The position numbers and the translations under genes are program-made. Under the pieces are notes generated by a model. That model ran no database searches. It saw only the letters and a list, made by a program, of their open reading frames with translations, and had not been told where the DNA came from. A stretch of 64,000 bases of DNA, taken from positions 17,758,001 through 17,822,000 of the forward strand of contig NW_026947486.1 of NCBI RefSeq assembly GCF_034190915.1. Direction: 5' to 3'. Of this stretch, positions 45,000 to 56,044 are shown one piece after another (the stretch's first letter is position 1; the number at the start of each line of letters is the position of its first letter). Origin of the DNA: Cavia porcellus (Eukaryota; Chordata; Mammalia; Rodentia; Caviidae).

Positions 45000-47710
45000 A
45001 AGTCAACAACTATCAGTAATTCCTCTCCATGTGAATGTTCTAAATTCCTCGAATCAAAAGACATAGACTTGCAGAATGGGTGAAAGAACAAAATTCATTA
45101 GTATGCTCTACACAAGAAACACATTTAAACTTTAAAAAAAAAGAAAAACCTCATAAACTAAAACTCAGAGGATGGAAAACAGTATTCCATGAAACAAGGG
45201 CACGAAAGAAAGCAAGTGTAGCTATCTTATATCCATACAAATGTGACTTTAATCCAAAGCCAATCAAACAATTTTGTTTTTCTTTTTTTTTTAATCTGTA
45301 GCAGGGATTGAACTCATGACTGTGTGCTTGCAAGGCAGGTGCTTATGCTGCTGAGCTAAATCCCCAGCCCCCAAATCGAACAATTTTGCACCCAACTTCA
45401 TAAAACAAATGCTATTGGACATAAAAGATCAGATGAACATAAAGGCAATCACAGTGGAGGACTTCAATAGCCTACTATCACAAATAGAAAGATCAAATAG
45501 ACAAAAATAAGCAAAGAAATATCAGAATTGAACAAAACCTTTGAATAAATGCACTTAATGGATATCTGTAGAGTATTCAACCCAACAACAAAATACACAT
45601 TCTTTTCAGTTGCACATAGAACTTTCCCCAAAATAGACTACATACTACCCAATAAATCAACCTTAAGGAAATATAAAAGAATTAAAATTATACCATGTAT
45701 ATTATCAGACAGTAGGTCAATGAAAGTAAAACTCAACAAAAGAAAACACAGAAATTGTGCAAATGCATGGAAACTAAACAATACACTCTTAAATAAATGG
45801 GTTACAGAATAAATTAAGGAAGAAAATAAGACAACTTGTAGAACTAAATGGTAATGCCAGTACAAGAGTAGACTTTATGAGAAACAATGAAATCAACCCT
45901 AGAGGGAAATCCATATTTGTAAATGTCCACATCACAAAGACAGTAAGCCCAAATAAATAACCTAGCACTGCATCTCAAGGTTCCAGAAAACAAAAAATAA
46001 TCTAAATCCAAGGCTCATACAAGGAAGGAAATCATAAAAATAAAAGAACGAATCATTGAAATTCAGACCAAAAACTGCAAAAAGAATTGAAGAGTTTATT
46101 ATTTGAAAGAATAAGCAAAATTTGTAAAACCTTTAGACAATCTAAACAAAAAAGGAAAAGGAAACTCAAATAAATCCAGTTAGAAATAAAAAAGATGAAA
46201 TTATAATGAACACTATTGAAATAAAAAATATTAACTACTTTACAAATTAATTGAATAAAGAAGATTTAAAATCCCTGAATGATCTTATAGTAAGTAATGA
46301 AATTTAAATGGTAATAAATAACCTATCAACTAATAAAAACCCAGGTCAGGATAGGCTTTTAGATGAATTCCACAAAAACTTCAGAGTTTTACTCCTCAAG
46401 CTTTTAACACAATTCAAAGGGAAAGGAATACTTCCAAAGTCACTCCTGAAAGCTACCATTTCCTTGATTCCAAAACCAGACAAAGATCAACCAAAACAGA
46501 GAATTATTGATCAACCTCTTTAATGAATTTAGATAAAAATCTTCTAAAAGATGAGCAAGTAGAATGCAACAAATCATCAAAAATATCATACATCATGACC
46601 AAGTAGGCCTCATCCCAGAGAGGCAAGGATGGTTAATGTATGCAAATCAATAAATGTAATATATCTCATAAAGAAAACAAAGGGCAAAAATCACAGGATC
46701 ATCTCCATAAATGCAGAAAAAACCCTTTAACAAAATACAATATCTTTAAAAAATTACCTGAAGAAGATATACAGAAGCACATTATCTCAATCTAAAAAAA
46801 TCATTTATAACAAACCTATTTGGCAACATCATATTAAATGGGAGGAAACTGAAAGCCTTTCCTCTAAAATCAGAGATGAGATGAGCAAGTTCACTATGAC
46901 CACTCCTGTTTAACATAGTACTTGAAATATTATCAAAATCAATCAGGCAAGAGAAAGCAATGAAAGTGATATATGCAGGAGAGGAAAATGTCAAATTATC
47001 ATTATTTGCAAATGATATGATCCTCTACACAGAAGAACCAAACAACTGAACCAAGACTCCTAGAATTAATAATCAATTTCAATAATATAGCACAACACGT
47101 AACTGACAAATTAGTAGTATTCCTGTGCAATATTAATGAACCCAGTGAGAAAGAAATTAGTAAAAAAAATGCAATTCACAATGGCATCAAGAAAAATTAA
47201 ATACTTAAGAATTAACTAAGAAATGAATGGCCTTTATAATTTAAACTATACTATTCTGTAAAGGATATCCAAAAACAGAAAAATACCCCTGTACCTGAAT
47301 AAGCAGAGCCAATATACTCACAATGGCTAAACTTCTAAAATTAATATGCAGATTTAATGCAATCCCAGTAAAAATTCCAACAGCATTCTTCACAAAACTG
47401 GAGAAAATTATCCCAAATTCCTATAGGGCCAGGAAAGATCTGATATATGAAAAACAATACTGGGAACAAAGGACAAAGTGGGAGGCATTATCATCCCAGA
47501 ATTGAAGTTATATTACAAAGCTACTATGATAAAAAAAACAGCATGGTTCTTGCACAAAAACAGACAATGAGAATCAGTGGAACAGAGTACAGAATACAGA
47601 AACAACCTTAAGTACATTCAACTATGTGATCTTTGACAAAGGGCCCAACAATACACAAGGGTTAAGGTAGTCCCTACTATAAATAGTTTTGGGAAAACTG
47701 CATATCCAAA
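45000..47710 (+). pseudogene. L1 ORF2 pseudogene, 5' two-thirds
   Basis: The endonuclease start is at 45080-45276 ('CSTQETHLN', 'RGWKTVFHET') and its end at 45549-45812 ('MDICRVFNPTTKYTFFSVAHRTF'). Reverse-transcriptase fingers lie at 46308-46523 ('NKNPGQDRLLDEFHKNF', 'ISLIPKPDKDQ'). The catalytic box near 47005-47016 reads F-A-N-D in place of F-A-D-D, so the first catalytic aspartate is lost. Many stops and frameshifts are present. Confidence 0.8.
45277..45371 (-). mobile_element. Young ID SINE with target duplication
   Basis: In complement: 'gggctggggatttagctcagcagcataag' starts at 45371 and the poly(A) side is the T-run at 45282-45292. The duplication is 'aatcaaacaattttg' (45262-45276) against 'aatcgaacaattttg' (45374-45388). 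It interrupts the L1 endonuclease. Confidence 0.92.
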
Positions 47711-47719
47711 GACAGATGT

Positions 47720-48612
47720 GAGAGTAAGGGTAGAGAATAAGAAGTCACTGAGAAGCAAGCCCTCCCTGTGAATTAATGCCATGTGCAGGCTTCTGAGGGG
47801 ACTCCAGCCTTATCCTGTGAGTCAGCACCATTCATGAACTGTGGGGGAAGAGAACAAGAAATCACCAAAAAGCAAGCCTGCCCTGTGACTCAGCGCCATG
47901 CATAAGCAGCTGGAGGGAATGCCAGCTGCTAGCTCCTTCAGGCACGCAGGGTAGGAAACAAGAAAACCTTCCCTCACCCCAGTAAGTGAGCAGCTAATCC
48001 AGAAAAGCAGAGGCTGCAATGATAGCTATTGACCTGAAATGCAATTTAATGCTTATAGTGTTTAGTGTTTCACTGACTTTGCAGCTCTAAAGCCAATAGT
48101 CTGATCAACTATTCAGAGAATAACAATATGCAATGTGGCATCTATAAGGGATCTCCTTCTGAAGGTGGTAGCCATTGTTTATTCCACATTATCTTGTTTG
48201 AAAGTCCTGTATCATTCTCATTGTTTTGTTGGGTTGGGTTTTATTCTGTTTTCTTTTGTTTGATTTTATTATATCTGATGGTGAGGGCAACTAATTCAAA
48301 GATAACAAGATATATTATAGATATATTCTGGTCACCATTTTGGATTTACTATTGCTTTGTTTTGAAGTCCTTTATTACATTCATTGTTTTGTTTTTATTA
48401 GTTCTATTCTGCTTCTGTTTTTATTTGATTTTACTATGTCTGAAGGTATGTAGATATTTTGAAGACAACAAAAGGCATAATGGTAACTGTTGTTGATTTC
48501 CTATTGTTTTGAAGTCCTGTGTCACTTATACTGATTTGTTTTGATTGGCTTTATTCTGTTTTATTTTGCTTGATTTTATTCTCCTTAAAACAAAAGTTAG
48601 AAAATAAAACAA
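47720..48612 (+). mobile_element. L1 3'UTR-only insertion in L1 ORF2
   Basis: Flanking ORF2 text is continuous across it ('gaaaactgcatatccaaagacagatgt' and then 'aaatctagacctgtatctcttac'). The insert begins with ~100 bp repeats ('gtgagtcagcaccattcatgaactgtgggggaagagaacaag...'). It then has three ~150 bp TG-rich units (landmarks near 48168, 48328 and 48483) and ends 'aaaataaaac'. Candidate duplications are 'aaagacagatgt' and 'aaagatagttgt'. It is the same type as 19975-20550. Confidence 0.65.
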
Positions 48613-49684
48613 AGATAGTTGTTTAAATCTAGACCTGTATCTCTTACTATGTACTAGAATAAAATAAAAATGGATGAAAGAACTAAATATTAAACTATAA
48701 ACAGTTAATCTGCTAATATAAAATGAGTAAAATTCCTGAAGTCTCAGTTTGTGCAAGGACTTCCTGAACAGAATCCCACTATGCAAAATATATTTCTAAG
48801 AACCAACAAATGAGATATGGAATCTTTAAAAAATAAACCTGTGCACAGCAAAAGAAACAATTAACAGAAAAAAAACCAACATATAGAATGGAAAAAAAAT
48901 TTTGCCAGCAATTCATCAGAGGACTCATATCTAGAATATATAAAAACTCAAAAAAACTTTACTCCCGAAATAAAAGACTCAATCCAAAATTGGCTAAGAG
49001 AAATGAATGAACACTTCACAAAAGAAGTGTCAATGGCCAATAAATACATTTAAAAATCTCAACATCACTGGCCACTAGAAATATGAAAATTAAAACAATA
49101 CTGAAATTTCATCTTACCACAGTAACAGTGGCCACCATCAAGAAAGCAAATAGGGGCTGGGGATTTAGCTCAGTGGCATAAGCACCTGCCTTGCAAGCAG
49201 GCAGTCGTGAGTTCAATCTCTGGTACCGATAAAAACAAAAAAGACCAAAAAAAAAAAAAAAAAAAAAAAGAAAGAAAGAAAATAATAATAAATGAAGAAG
49301 AGAATACAAGGAAAATGTAGTCCTTCCTCATGGTTGGTGGAAATGTAAACTAGTACCATCATTGTGGAAATAACTACAGAGATTCCTCAAAAAACTGAAA
49401 CTACAAATTCCATTGGACTCAGTTATTCTCCTAGGTATTTTCCGGAAAGACTTGAAGACATATTGCAGCGATACCTACATAACTGTGTTTATACCAAAAT
49501 AATTCATAATATCCAAATTTTAGAAAAAGGCCCACATGTTCATCATTACATAAATGGATAAAGAAAATATGGTATTTACACACAATGATGTATTACTGTG
49601 CCATAAAAAAGATAAATTTTAATTAGATACTTAAAATGCCATAAAGATAAATTTGAATTTGATACTAAAATGATACTCCAAAGC
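48613..49684 (+). pseudogene. L1 ORF2 C-terminal remains
   Basis: This is the continuation of the 42.3 kb L1, from 'ctagacctgtatctcttactatg' to 'cccacatgttcatcattacataaatgg' (49531) and 'ggtatttacacacaatgatgtattactg'. The longest open piece is 65 codons (49364-49561). It is interrupted by an ID at 49153. Confidence 0.7.
49153..49268 (+). mobile_element. Young ID SINE
   Basis: 'ggggctggggatttagctcagtggcataagcacctgccttgcaagcaggcagtcgtgag', then 'ggtaccgataaaaac' and a long poly(A). The preceding 'aagaaagcaaata' and following 'aagaaagaaaata'-like text suggest a target duplication blurred by the A-rich tail. Confidence 0.92.
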
Positions 49685-49923
49685 TGTGATAAAATCAGTA
49701 TAGTACTAGAAAAAAACAGACCTGAGAATTAATGGAGCAGATTAAAAGATGCAGACACATCTATAAATGTACTTCAGCCACTTAATATTTGACAAAGTGG
49801 CCATATATGTTCTCTTTAATAAATGATGCAGGAAAACCTGACTTTTCACATGCCACATACTAAAACTAGACACATGTCTGTCACCATGTAGTAAAGTCAA
49901 AATGGATCAAATATCTAAATATT

Positions 49924-50494
49924 TTTCAAATATTATTTTGAAAGTATACAACAGAACAAGACAAAATAAAGCCAACTAAGATCGTACAGTGAAATTGGTG
50001 CAGGACTTCACAGCAAGTTACTGGGATAACAGTAATAGGTATCACATTACATTTTGTTATCTTTATAATAGTTGTTCTTTCAATCGCGTATATCAAAATG
50101 AGATGAAATATAGAGCACTATAGAATTTATCAAAACAGAATATTGAATAGAGCAGTACCATTAATCGGAAAAGAGCAAAACAGTAATAAAAATATTTGGC
50201 TTCAAAGAGATGGTAGAAGGAAGTCCCCCTTATTTGCTCCCAGGAGACGCTCAGATTTCTGGTTCCCATTTGCTAATGGGTGGTAGGGGGAGGAGGGGAG
50301 GAGAAGGGGGATAAGGGAAGTGGGGTATTTGACTCTAGGTCGTGCATCCGTAGGTTCACTATTGCTTAGCAGGGAGGTAGACTGGTTGTTTGGTTTCACA
50401 GCGTCCTAAGTTCCAACATGGTGCAGATCTCAGGAGCTGCTGCTGGTTCTCCCCCTGGAAGGGCCGCTGTCTGCCAGACCACCACCATTTACCC
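49924..50494 (-). mobile_element. 571 bp insert with 16 bp target duplication
   Basis: 'caaatatctaaatatt' (49908-49923) and 'caaatatctagatatt' (50495-50510) flank it, and the L1 ORF2 reads through once it is removed. On the minus strand its last ~170 bp resemble one ~150 bp L1 3'UTR unit ('gtgaagtcctgcaccaatttcac...ttggctttattttgtcttgttctg'). Its first ~350 bp (50494 to about 50150) are GC-rich, with a C-rich run at 50280-50325, and are not recognised. It is either a 5'-altered L1 3' end or a separate retroposon using an L1 tail. No clear poly(A) is visible. Confidence 0.6.
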
Positions 50495-51550
50495 CAAATA
50501 TCTAGATATTAAAACAGAAACACTAAATCTACTGGAAGACAAGGTAGGTAGAAATCTTGAGGACTTAAGGATAAGCAGAGACCACGAACAAAACACAAAC
50601 TGCATGGGAATTACTTCAGAGAATCAACAACTGGGATCTCATCTTATTAAAAAGATTTTGTGCAATGAAAGAAATCAACAACAGAGTGAAAAGGCAACCC
50701 ACAGAGTGGGAACAGGTTTAGCCAGCTGTCCCTCAGACAAAGGGCTTCTATGTAGAACATAGAAAGTATTGAAAATAATCAAGTCTTCCAAATTCAAAGA
50801 CCTAATCCAAAAATGGACATCTGAGATTAATACACACTTCTTGGATGAAGAAATACAAATGGCAAATACATATATGAAAAAATGTTCAACATCATTGCTC
50901 ATTCGAGAAACGCAAATTAAAACAATACTGAGATTCCATCTCACTCTAGAAAGAATGGCAGCCATCAAGAAATTGACCATTACCAAACGCTTGTGGGGCT
51001 ATGGAAGAAAAGGAATACTTCTCCACTACTGGTGAGAGTGCAGACTGGTACAGCTGAAATAGAAATCAGTGTGGAGATTCCTCAGAAAACTAGGTTTGAG
51101 GATTCCACTCAGTCCATCTATTCCTCTTCTGGGTATTTTTCCAGAAAAATTATAAACATCATACCAAAATGATAAATGCACACCCATGTTTATAACAGCA
51201 CAATTTGTAATGACTAAATCTTGGAAACAATCCAAATGCCCATCAACAGCAGAATGGATAAAAAAATGTGATCCTTTTATACAATGGAGTACTGCTCAGC
51301 TACAAAGAAGAATAACCTTGAGGCTTTTATAGGTAAATGGATGCAACTTGAGACCATACTTATAAGTGAAATAAATCAGACCCACATGAGCAAATGTCAT
51401 ATTGTCTCTGTAGTGTAAAAAACTGAAAAAAGTATAAGATACAAAATGTGTAATAGGTACTGAGGAATTGAAAAGGGAAGAAACTTCTCAAAAGAAAATA
51501 GCCCATATAAGGGAAAGGAGAAAAAGAAAAAATGGAAAAAATGGAAAATA

Positions 51551-51681
51551 TTATATATATATATATTATATATATTATATATATATATATTATATATATT
51601 ATATATATTATATATAATATATATAATATATTATATATATTATAATTATCTATCATATATATATGATAGATAATTATAATA
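51551..51681. repeat. TA-rich block ending in a 44 bp perfect palindrome
   Basis: TAT/ATT-rich sequence ends in a perfect inverted repeat at 51638-51681, centred between 51659 and 51660. The outer arm is 'tattataattatctatcata' and its exact complement follows. It could extrude as a cruciform. It probably grew by slippage in the L1 3'UTR. Confidence 0.85.
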
Positions 51682-52317
51682 CTTATATCTAATAGCTCAT
51701 TAAAAGAAGTTTATGCTTTCATTTTTTGATCAGCTTTTCAGGCTTGAGCAACTACTTTGAAGAAAACAATACACAACATTAACCATTGATAATCTCCTAT
51801 TATTTTATTTTGAAGCACTGTATTATAGTTTTTATCCTTTTTATTTTAAAATAAAAGATAAATTTGAGTCATTTGTAAGAAAATGGATGACAGCATAAAA
51901 TTAAATGAAATAAGTCACACACAAGTTTAAATATCATGTGGTATCTCATGATGAGACACACAAATCATAAAGAGCAAAATAATAGATACTAGGAAGTAGG
52001 GAGAGAGATCTTTCTCAAATGGGAAGGGGAACAAGAAATGAAAAGAGGGAGAAGGAGTAAAGGGACAGAACTAAAACAAAAAAGATATTGAGATGTGTTA
52101 TGTACATGAACACCACTCAAGAAATATAAATATTATATAATGAAAACATACAAAGAGAAAAAAGGAATAGAATAAATGATGTCGGATGGGGGAAGGGGAA
52201 TTAATAAAAGGAATTAAGAGGTATTACGTACACATACCAACTTCTCATAGAGAATGTAAACATTATGTAGTACACACATGTACTAATAAACTAATAAACT
52301 AAAATTTTAAAAAACTT

Positions 52318-52390
52318 ATGGCACAGACATGAAAAAATAAGGTCAAGATACTTGCTTAAATTCATAAAGGTAGTGTGCAAAGACTAAACT
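52318..52390 (-). mobile_element. MIR remnant
   Basis: 'gcacagacatgaaaaaataaggtcaagatacttgcttaaattcataaagg' has the MIR core order in complement. Confidence 0.4.
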
Positions 52391-52582
52391 GGGCTGGATA
52401 CAGTGGCACATGCCTGTGACTCCAGGTGCTTGGGAGATTAAGGCAGGAGGATGGCCAATTTGAAATTTGCCTAGTAAGCTTAGCAAAAATCTTTAACAAA
52501 ATAAAAAATGAAGGGCTGTTTCAGGAGGCAGCTTAGTGGTAGAACTCTCCTGGACTTATCAGTATCAAAAACAAACAAAAAA
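52391..52582 (+). mobile_element. B1-dID chimeric SINE
   Basis: The B1 unit ('ctggatacagtggcacatgcctgtgactccaggtgcttgggagattaaggcaggagg...') is followed by the linker 'acaaaataaaaaatgaa' and an ID-like unit ('gggctgtttcaggaggcagcttagtggtagaactctcctgg...'), with a CAAAAACAAACAAAA tail. Confidence 0.8.
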
Positions 52583-52629
52583 TATAGAATTGGGACTTAA
52601 GTTCTGGCAGTATTAGATTAAATTACCAG

Positions 52630-52710
52630 TTTGACCCTAGACTTGTGATCCTCTGCCTCTACCTCCTGGGTAGCTGCGATTATAGTTATGAACCATTGCA
52701 CCCAGCCCCC
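52630..52710 (-). mobile_element. B1-like SINE fragment
   Basis: 'tgaccctagacttgtgatcctctgcctctacctcctgggtagctgcgattatagttatgaaccattgcacccagcc' is the left half of a B1 in complement. Confidence 0.8.
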
Positions 52711-53729
52711 AGGAAGCATTCTTTACACCATGGTACACTTACCCCAAAGGAAAAAATAAAAAGAAAAATAGAACAAATACTTACCAGCATAACTCCCCTA
52801 AAAATCTGTAGTCATATTTATATTTCATACCAACGGAGTAGAGGCTCCCTTTAATTTGAGCAGAGATGAAATAACATAATCACTCCATAAATCATCCATT
52901 CTGTTTATCTTAGTCCATCAAGATACGTACTCTAATTTAGCAAGTTAATGTAAAATTTGCAGGAAATATCTGCAATACAATACTACATTGAACTAGTAGA
53001 TTGTAATTATCTTAGCTTTCAAAAATCTTACCAACTAGTGGAAAAGATAGGTGTCTAATAAACTACCTAACAAAAAACTGCAAAACTGAATTGTTTAAGA
53101 CAACAACAACATGGGTTGTCTGGGGTCAGCTAAGTAATGCTTCTTCTCTACCATGATTTTTGATATGGTGGTACCAACACCAACACCAGGTTCAATGAGG
53201 AAGATTAAAATAAGAATTGAAGAGCACATAAAGCAGAGTCTAACAGGGACCATGGGCTTGTGAGAACAGAACTGACTTCTCCCAACAATGATGTGTGGCA
53301 ACATGCACAGAACATTGCCAAAAAGAAGATAATCTGAGCTTCCAGAGTTTTTTGTGGGAGTTTAGTAATGTAATCATAACTTTTGCAGAGCTGCCTTTAG
53401 TAACAAGCCCCACAAAAATGAAGCTAATACCACATGGCCCACTGTAAATCACCATGTTAGCAAAACACTATCTTGTTAGGCTGATAGCCCCAATTAAACA
53501 GTTGGATTGAAGGATAACGTAGAGGTCACCTTTCAAAAGTTGGGCAAAGATGAAACTTTTCTTTTGGTCAGGTAAATCCTTTGTTGCCTGTCAATATGGT
53601 GTCTTGTGGGGCTACAAACTACTGAAATCTTGATTAGACTGCAATGTCCAAAGTGGTTTATTCATAGGGTGCTAATTGATACTGGCTATTGACTAAAATC
53701 TCAGCTGTGTCCATCTACTAGAACATCTT
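52711..53729. other. Unassigned stretch
   Basis: I recognise no repeat family or exon. Minus frames of 69-71 codons (53095-53455) have no domain. The segment could be an old LTR or ERV interior, but nothing proves it. Confidence 0.3.
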
Positions 53730-53975
53730 ATGCACAGTCTCTTCAGCAACTTGGCCATTTCAAAGCATCAAAGGTACACTTCTAATGCATTAAAAACAGA
53801 AATTGCAGATGTTTTACAGCCCAGATTTGGAAGTTGCAAAGTGTCACTTTTACTGTATTCTACTGATCAAAGCAAGTCACAGATTAGGCCATATTCAAGA
53901 GGAAATAGTCTCCATCTTCTGGTGGGACAAGTGGAAAATAGTTTATAGACATAATTAATTTACAGAACAGCAGAT
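53730..53975. mobile_element. Old mammalian-wide LTR-like repeat
   Basis: 'ggaagttgcaaagtgtcacttttactgtattctactgatcaaagcaagtcacagattaggccatattcaagagg' resembles part of the same old mammal-wide repeat as 14930-15400. Confidence 0.4.
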
Positions 53976-54365
53976 ATGTTTCCTTCTGAGGAGACAAAGT
54001 TCTCCAAACTCTGCTACAACTGGAGGACACATTGTGAATCCTTTTGGGAAAAACAAAGCTGGATGGAAGTAGAGCTTATATTCTAGATCCTTCTCTACAT
54101 CTCAGAACTTCAGAGGAGTTTGAAGTGAAAAAGAGACCAAATGTGTATGCCATATTTGTAAGACACCCACAATCTATGTGACAATATAGAGGAAAGAGTG
54201 CATGTGCTTCATGATCTTCAGCTGCTGAGTGCAGTCAATGGAAAACATATCTGAAAACTGGCACTGTTTCACTTTTCCTGACCAAAAGAAGTTACCTTTT
54301 TCGTGTCTTCTTTTTGGGACCTAAACCAATTACTATAAGCTTCAAGTATTTAAGAGTTTTAGTTT
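53976..54365. other. Unassigned stretch
   Basis: No recognised feature. Confidence 0.3.
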
Positions 54366-54422
54366 GGAGTGAGAATTAGCTCAATGGTAGGGTGATTGCC
54401 TGGCATTCATGAGGCCCTGTTG
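54366..54422 (+). mobile_element. ID-like SINE fragment
   Basis: 'ggagtgagaattagctcaatggtagggtgattgcctggcattcatgaggccctg' is the 5' half of an ID-type or tRNA-derived unit. Confidence 0.65.
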
Positions 54423-54639
54423 TTTAAAACAGCATTTTAGTTTGGTAAATCTGCACCATTGAACTAATTCTACTAGCCCTAAAGTTAGCATGAGCCATAT
54501 AAAGAAGACTTTGAACACCAATTGTGCATGTGACTTCTCCAGAGGAGACAGAGTTCTGGATTTCTTTAATCTTAGGAGTGCTTGGTAAAACAACATAACT
54601 TTTCAACATCAAAATACCATGTTTTCAGCTCTACTTTAA

Positions 54640-55653
54640 GAAAAGATATGGTTTTGTAGATTTAGTTATAAACTACCTCACTGAAAAAGAAGGAATCAAA
54701 ATAAATGAAGAGGAAGCCCTAAGATTTGTAACAGTTGCAAAATATGAAGGGTCAGAAAGAAGCAACAGGTAAATCCATAATCATAGTTGGAAGCTTCCAT
54801 GCCTCTCAACCACAGAAAAAAAGACAGGACAACATTGAATGTGTAGCACTATCAAGTAACTTGACCAAAAAGACATTTATAGAACAGTAATCCAACAGAA
54901 GCAGAATAAACATTCTTCCTAAGTACGCAGAGCACATTCAACAAGATAAACCACATTCTAGGGCACATAACAAACCTTAATTTAAATAAAGAATAGAAGG
55001 CATTAAAAGTACATTCAAAGACTAAGACAAAATTGAATTAATGTAGAAAATATCTTGAAAATCACCAAATATTTATAAATTAATCAACATACTTCTCAGT
55101 AACCCATAAATCAAAACAAGAGCCTAAAGAAAAAAATTTATATATTTTACACTAGAGCTGAAATAAAATATATAAAAATGTCTGTAATCTTGGCATGTGA
55201 AGTGGTGCGTGCCTGTAATCCCAGCACTCTGGAAACTGAGGTAGGATGATCACCCCAGGTTTGAGACCAGCCTGGGATACTTAATGAGTTCAAGGCCAAC
55301 CTGAACTGAATAGTACGACCTGTCTCCAAAACAATGTGTGGATCCAAAATATGAATCAACTTTGGAAACATTATACTGAATGAAATATGCTAGATATAAA
55401 ATTACAGTATTACATAATTCCACTTATATAAAGTACTTAATATAAACAAAATCATAGAAACACAAAGTAGAATAGAGGTTGCCAGACCTGAGAGTTAGGA
55501 GGAATGAGAGTTTAATACATATCAGTTTCTGTTTTGGAATGATGAAAATGGAGATGAATGGTAATGATGGCTGCACCACATTGTGAATTTATTCAATGCC
55601 ACTATGCACTTAAAATTATGAAAATGGTAACATGTATTTATGTATTTTTGTAC
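54640..55653 (+). mobile_element. Old L1M-like copy, interrupted by B1 and by the provirus
   Basis: 54700-55185 covers the endonuclease region. After the B1 (55190-55335) the 3' end appears: 'ggttgccagacctgagagttaggagg...tttctgttttggaatgatgaaaatgg...ggctgcaccacattgtgaatttattcaatgcc'. It reads into 'tgtatttttgtac', where the provirus is inserted. The expected L1 continuation 'cataataaaa' resumes at 62335. Confidence 0.7.
55190..55335 (+). mobile_element. B1-like SINE with internal duplication
   Basis: 'ggtgcgtgcctgtaatcccagcactctggaaactgaggtaggatgatc...ttgagaccagcctgggatacttaatgagttcaaggccaacctgaactg' has the doubled 'ggcca.cctg' block of the local subfamily. Confidence 0.9.
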
Positions 55654-56034
55654 TGTTACAGCAATTTTAGGCTTACCAGAGGTAAAGAAACCAAGCAATA
55701 CTCAGAAAAGTGGAGGAAACCAAGCTTCATTATGCTAGTGGGCCCAGAGAAGTTTGGTACTCCAAAAGTCTGAGCCCTGAGCATGGGTGATGAGGGCTTT
55801 ATGTAGGGCTTGTGATAGGAAAAGGCAAGCAAGGTGAGTTACAGAAGCAGAACAAGGGCAATTACTCAAAGGTAACAGGTTTATAGTTCTGCACATGTGA
55901 ATGGCCTTAGGCAGCCAGGGAGTGAGTTAACAAAATGTGATGAAGTTGTTTGCTTATCTGTCCAGGATGCAGTGGATAAAGAGGGGAATGCCATCAGGCA
56001 TTGTCAGAGTTGAAGAGTTTCACTTTTTTCAATA
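55654..56034 (-). repeat. 3' LTR of the provirus
   Basis: The plus strand starts 'tgttacagcaattttaggcttaccagagg', matching the other LTR's 'tgttacagcaattttaggtttatcagagg' at 62004. The length is about 381 bp against 327 bp for the other copy, because about 60-70 bp near 55775-55850 are present only here. The outer end is mutated ('caata' where the other LTR has 'ccaca'). A purine-rich sense tract (complement of 'ctctcctctt', 56035-56044) precedes it, as a polypurine tract would. Confidence 0.85.
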
Positions 56035-56044
56035 CTCTCCTCTT

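Larger units (their letters stand above)
49685..51855 (+). mobile_element. 5'-truncated L1 inserted in older L1
   Basis: It starts in mid ORF2 ('ctgtgataaaatcagtatagtac'), reaches the ORF2 end near 51390 ('cccatcaacagcagaatggat' at 51239) and has a 3'UTR with 'caaaatgtgtaataggtactgagg' (51440) and a TG-rich end (51690-51850). The TA-rich block 51551-51680 lies in its 3'UTR. A 571 bp insert (49924-50494) interrupts ORF2. Confidence 0.75.
42280..52315 (+). mobile_element. Old full-length L1 expanded by nested insertions
   Basis: In order: a long 5'UTR (42280 to about 43800), ORF1 remains (about 43860-44935), ORF2 remains (about 45000 to 52000 after removing insertions) and a 3'UTR ending near 52310 ('gtactaataaactaataaac'). 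Inserted within it are an ID (43999-44107), an ID in complement (45277-45371), an L1 3'UTR copy (about 47720-48610), an ID (49153-49268) and a second truncated L1 (about 49685-51855) that itself carries a 571 bp insert. The text before 49685 ('aaagataaatttgaatttg') resumes at 51855 ('aaaagataaatttgagtc'). Confidence 0.75.
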
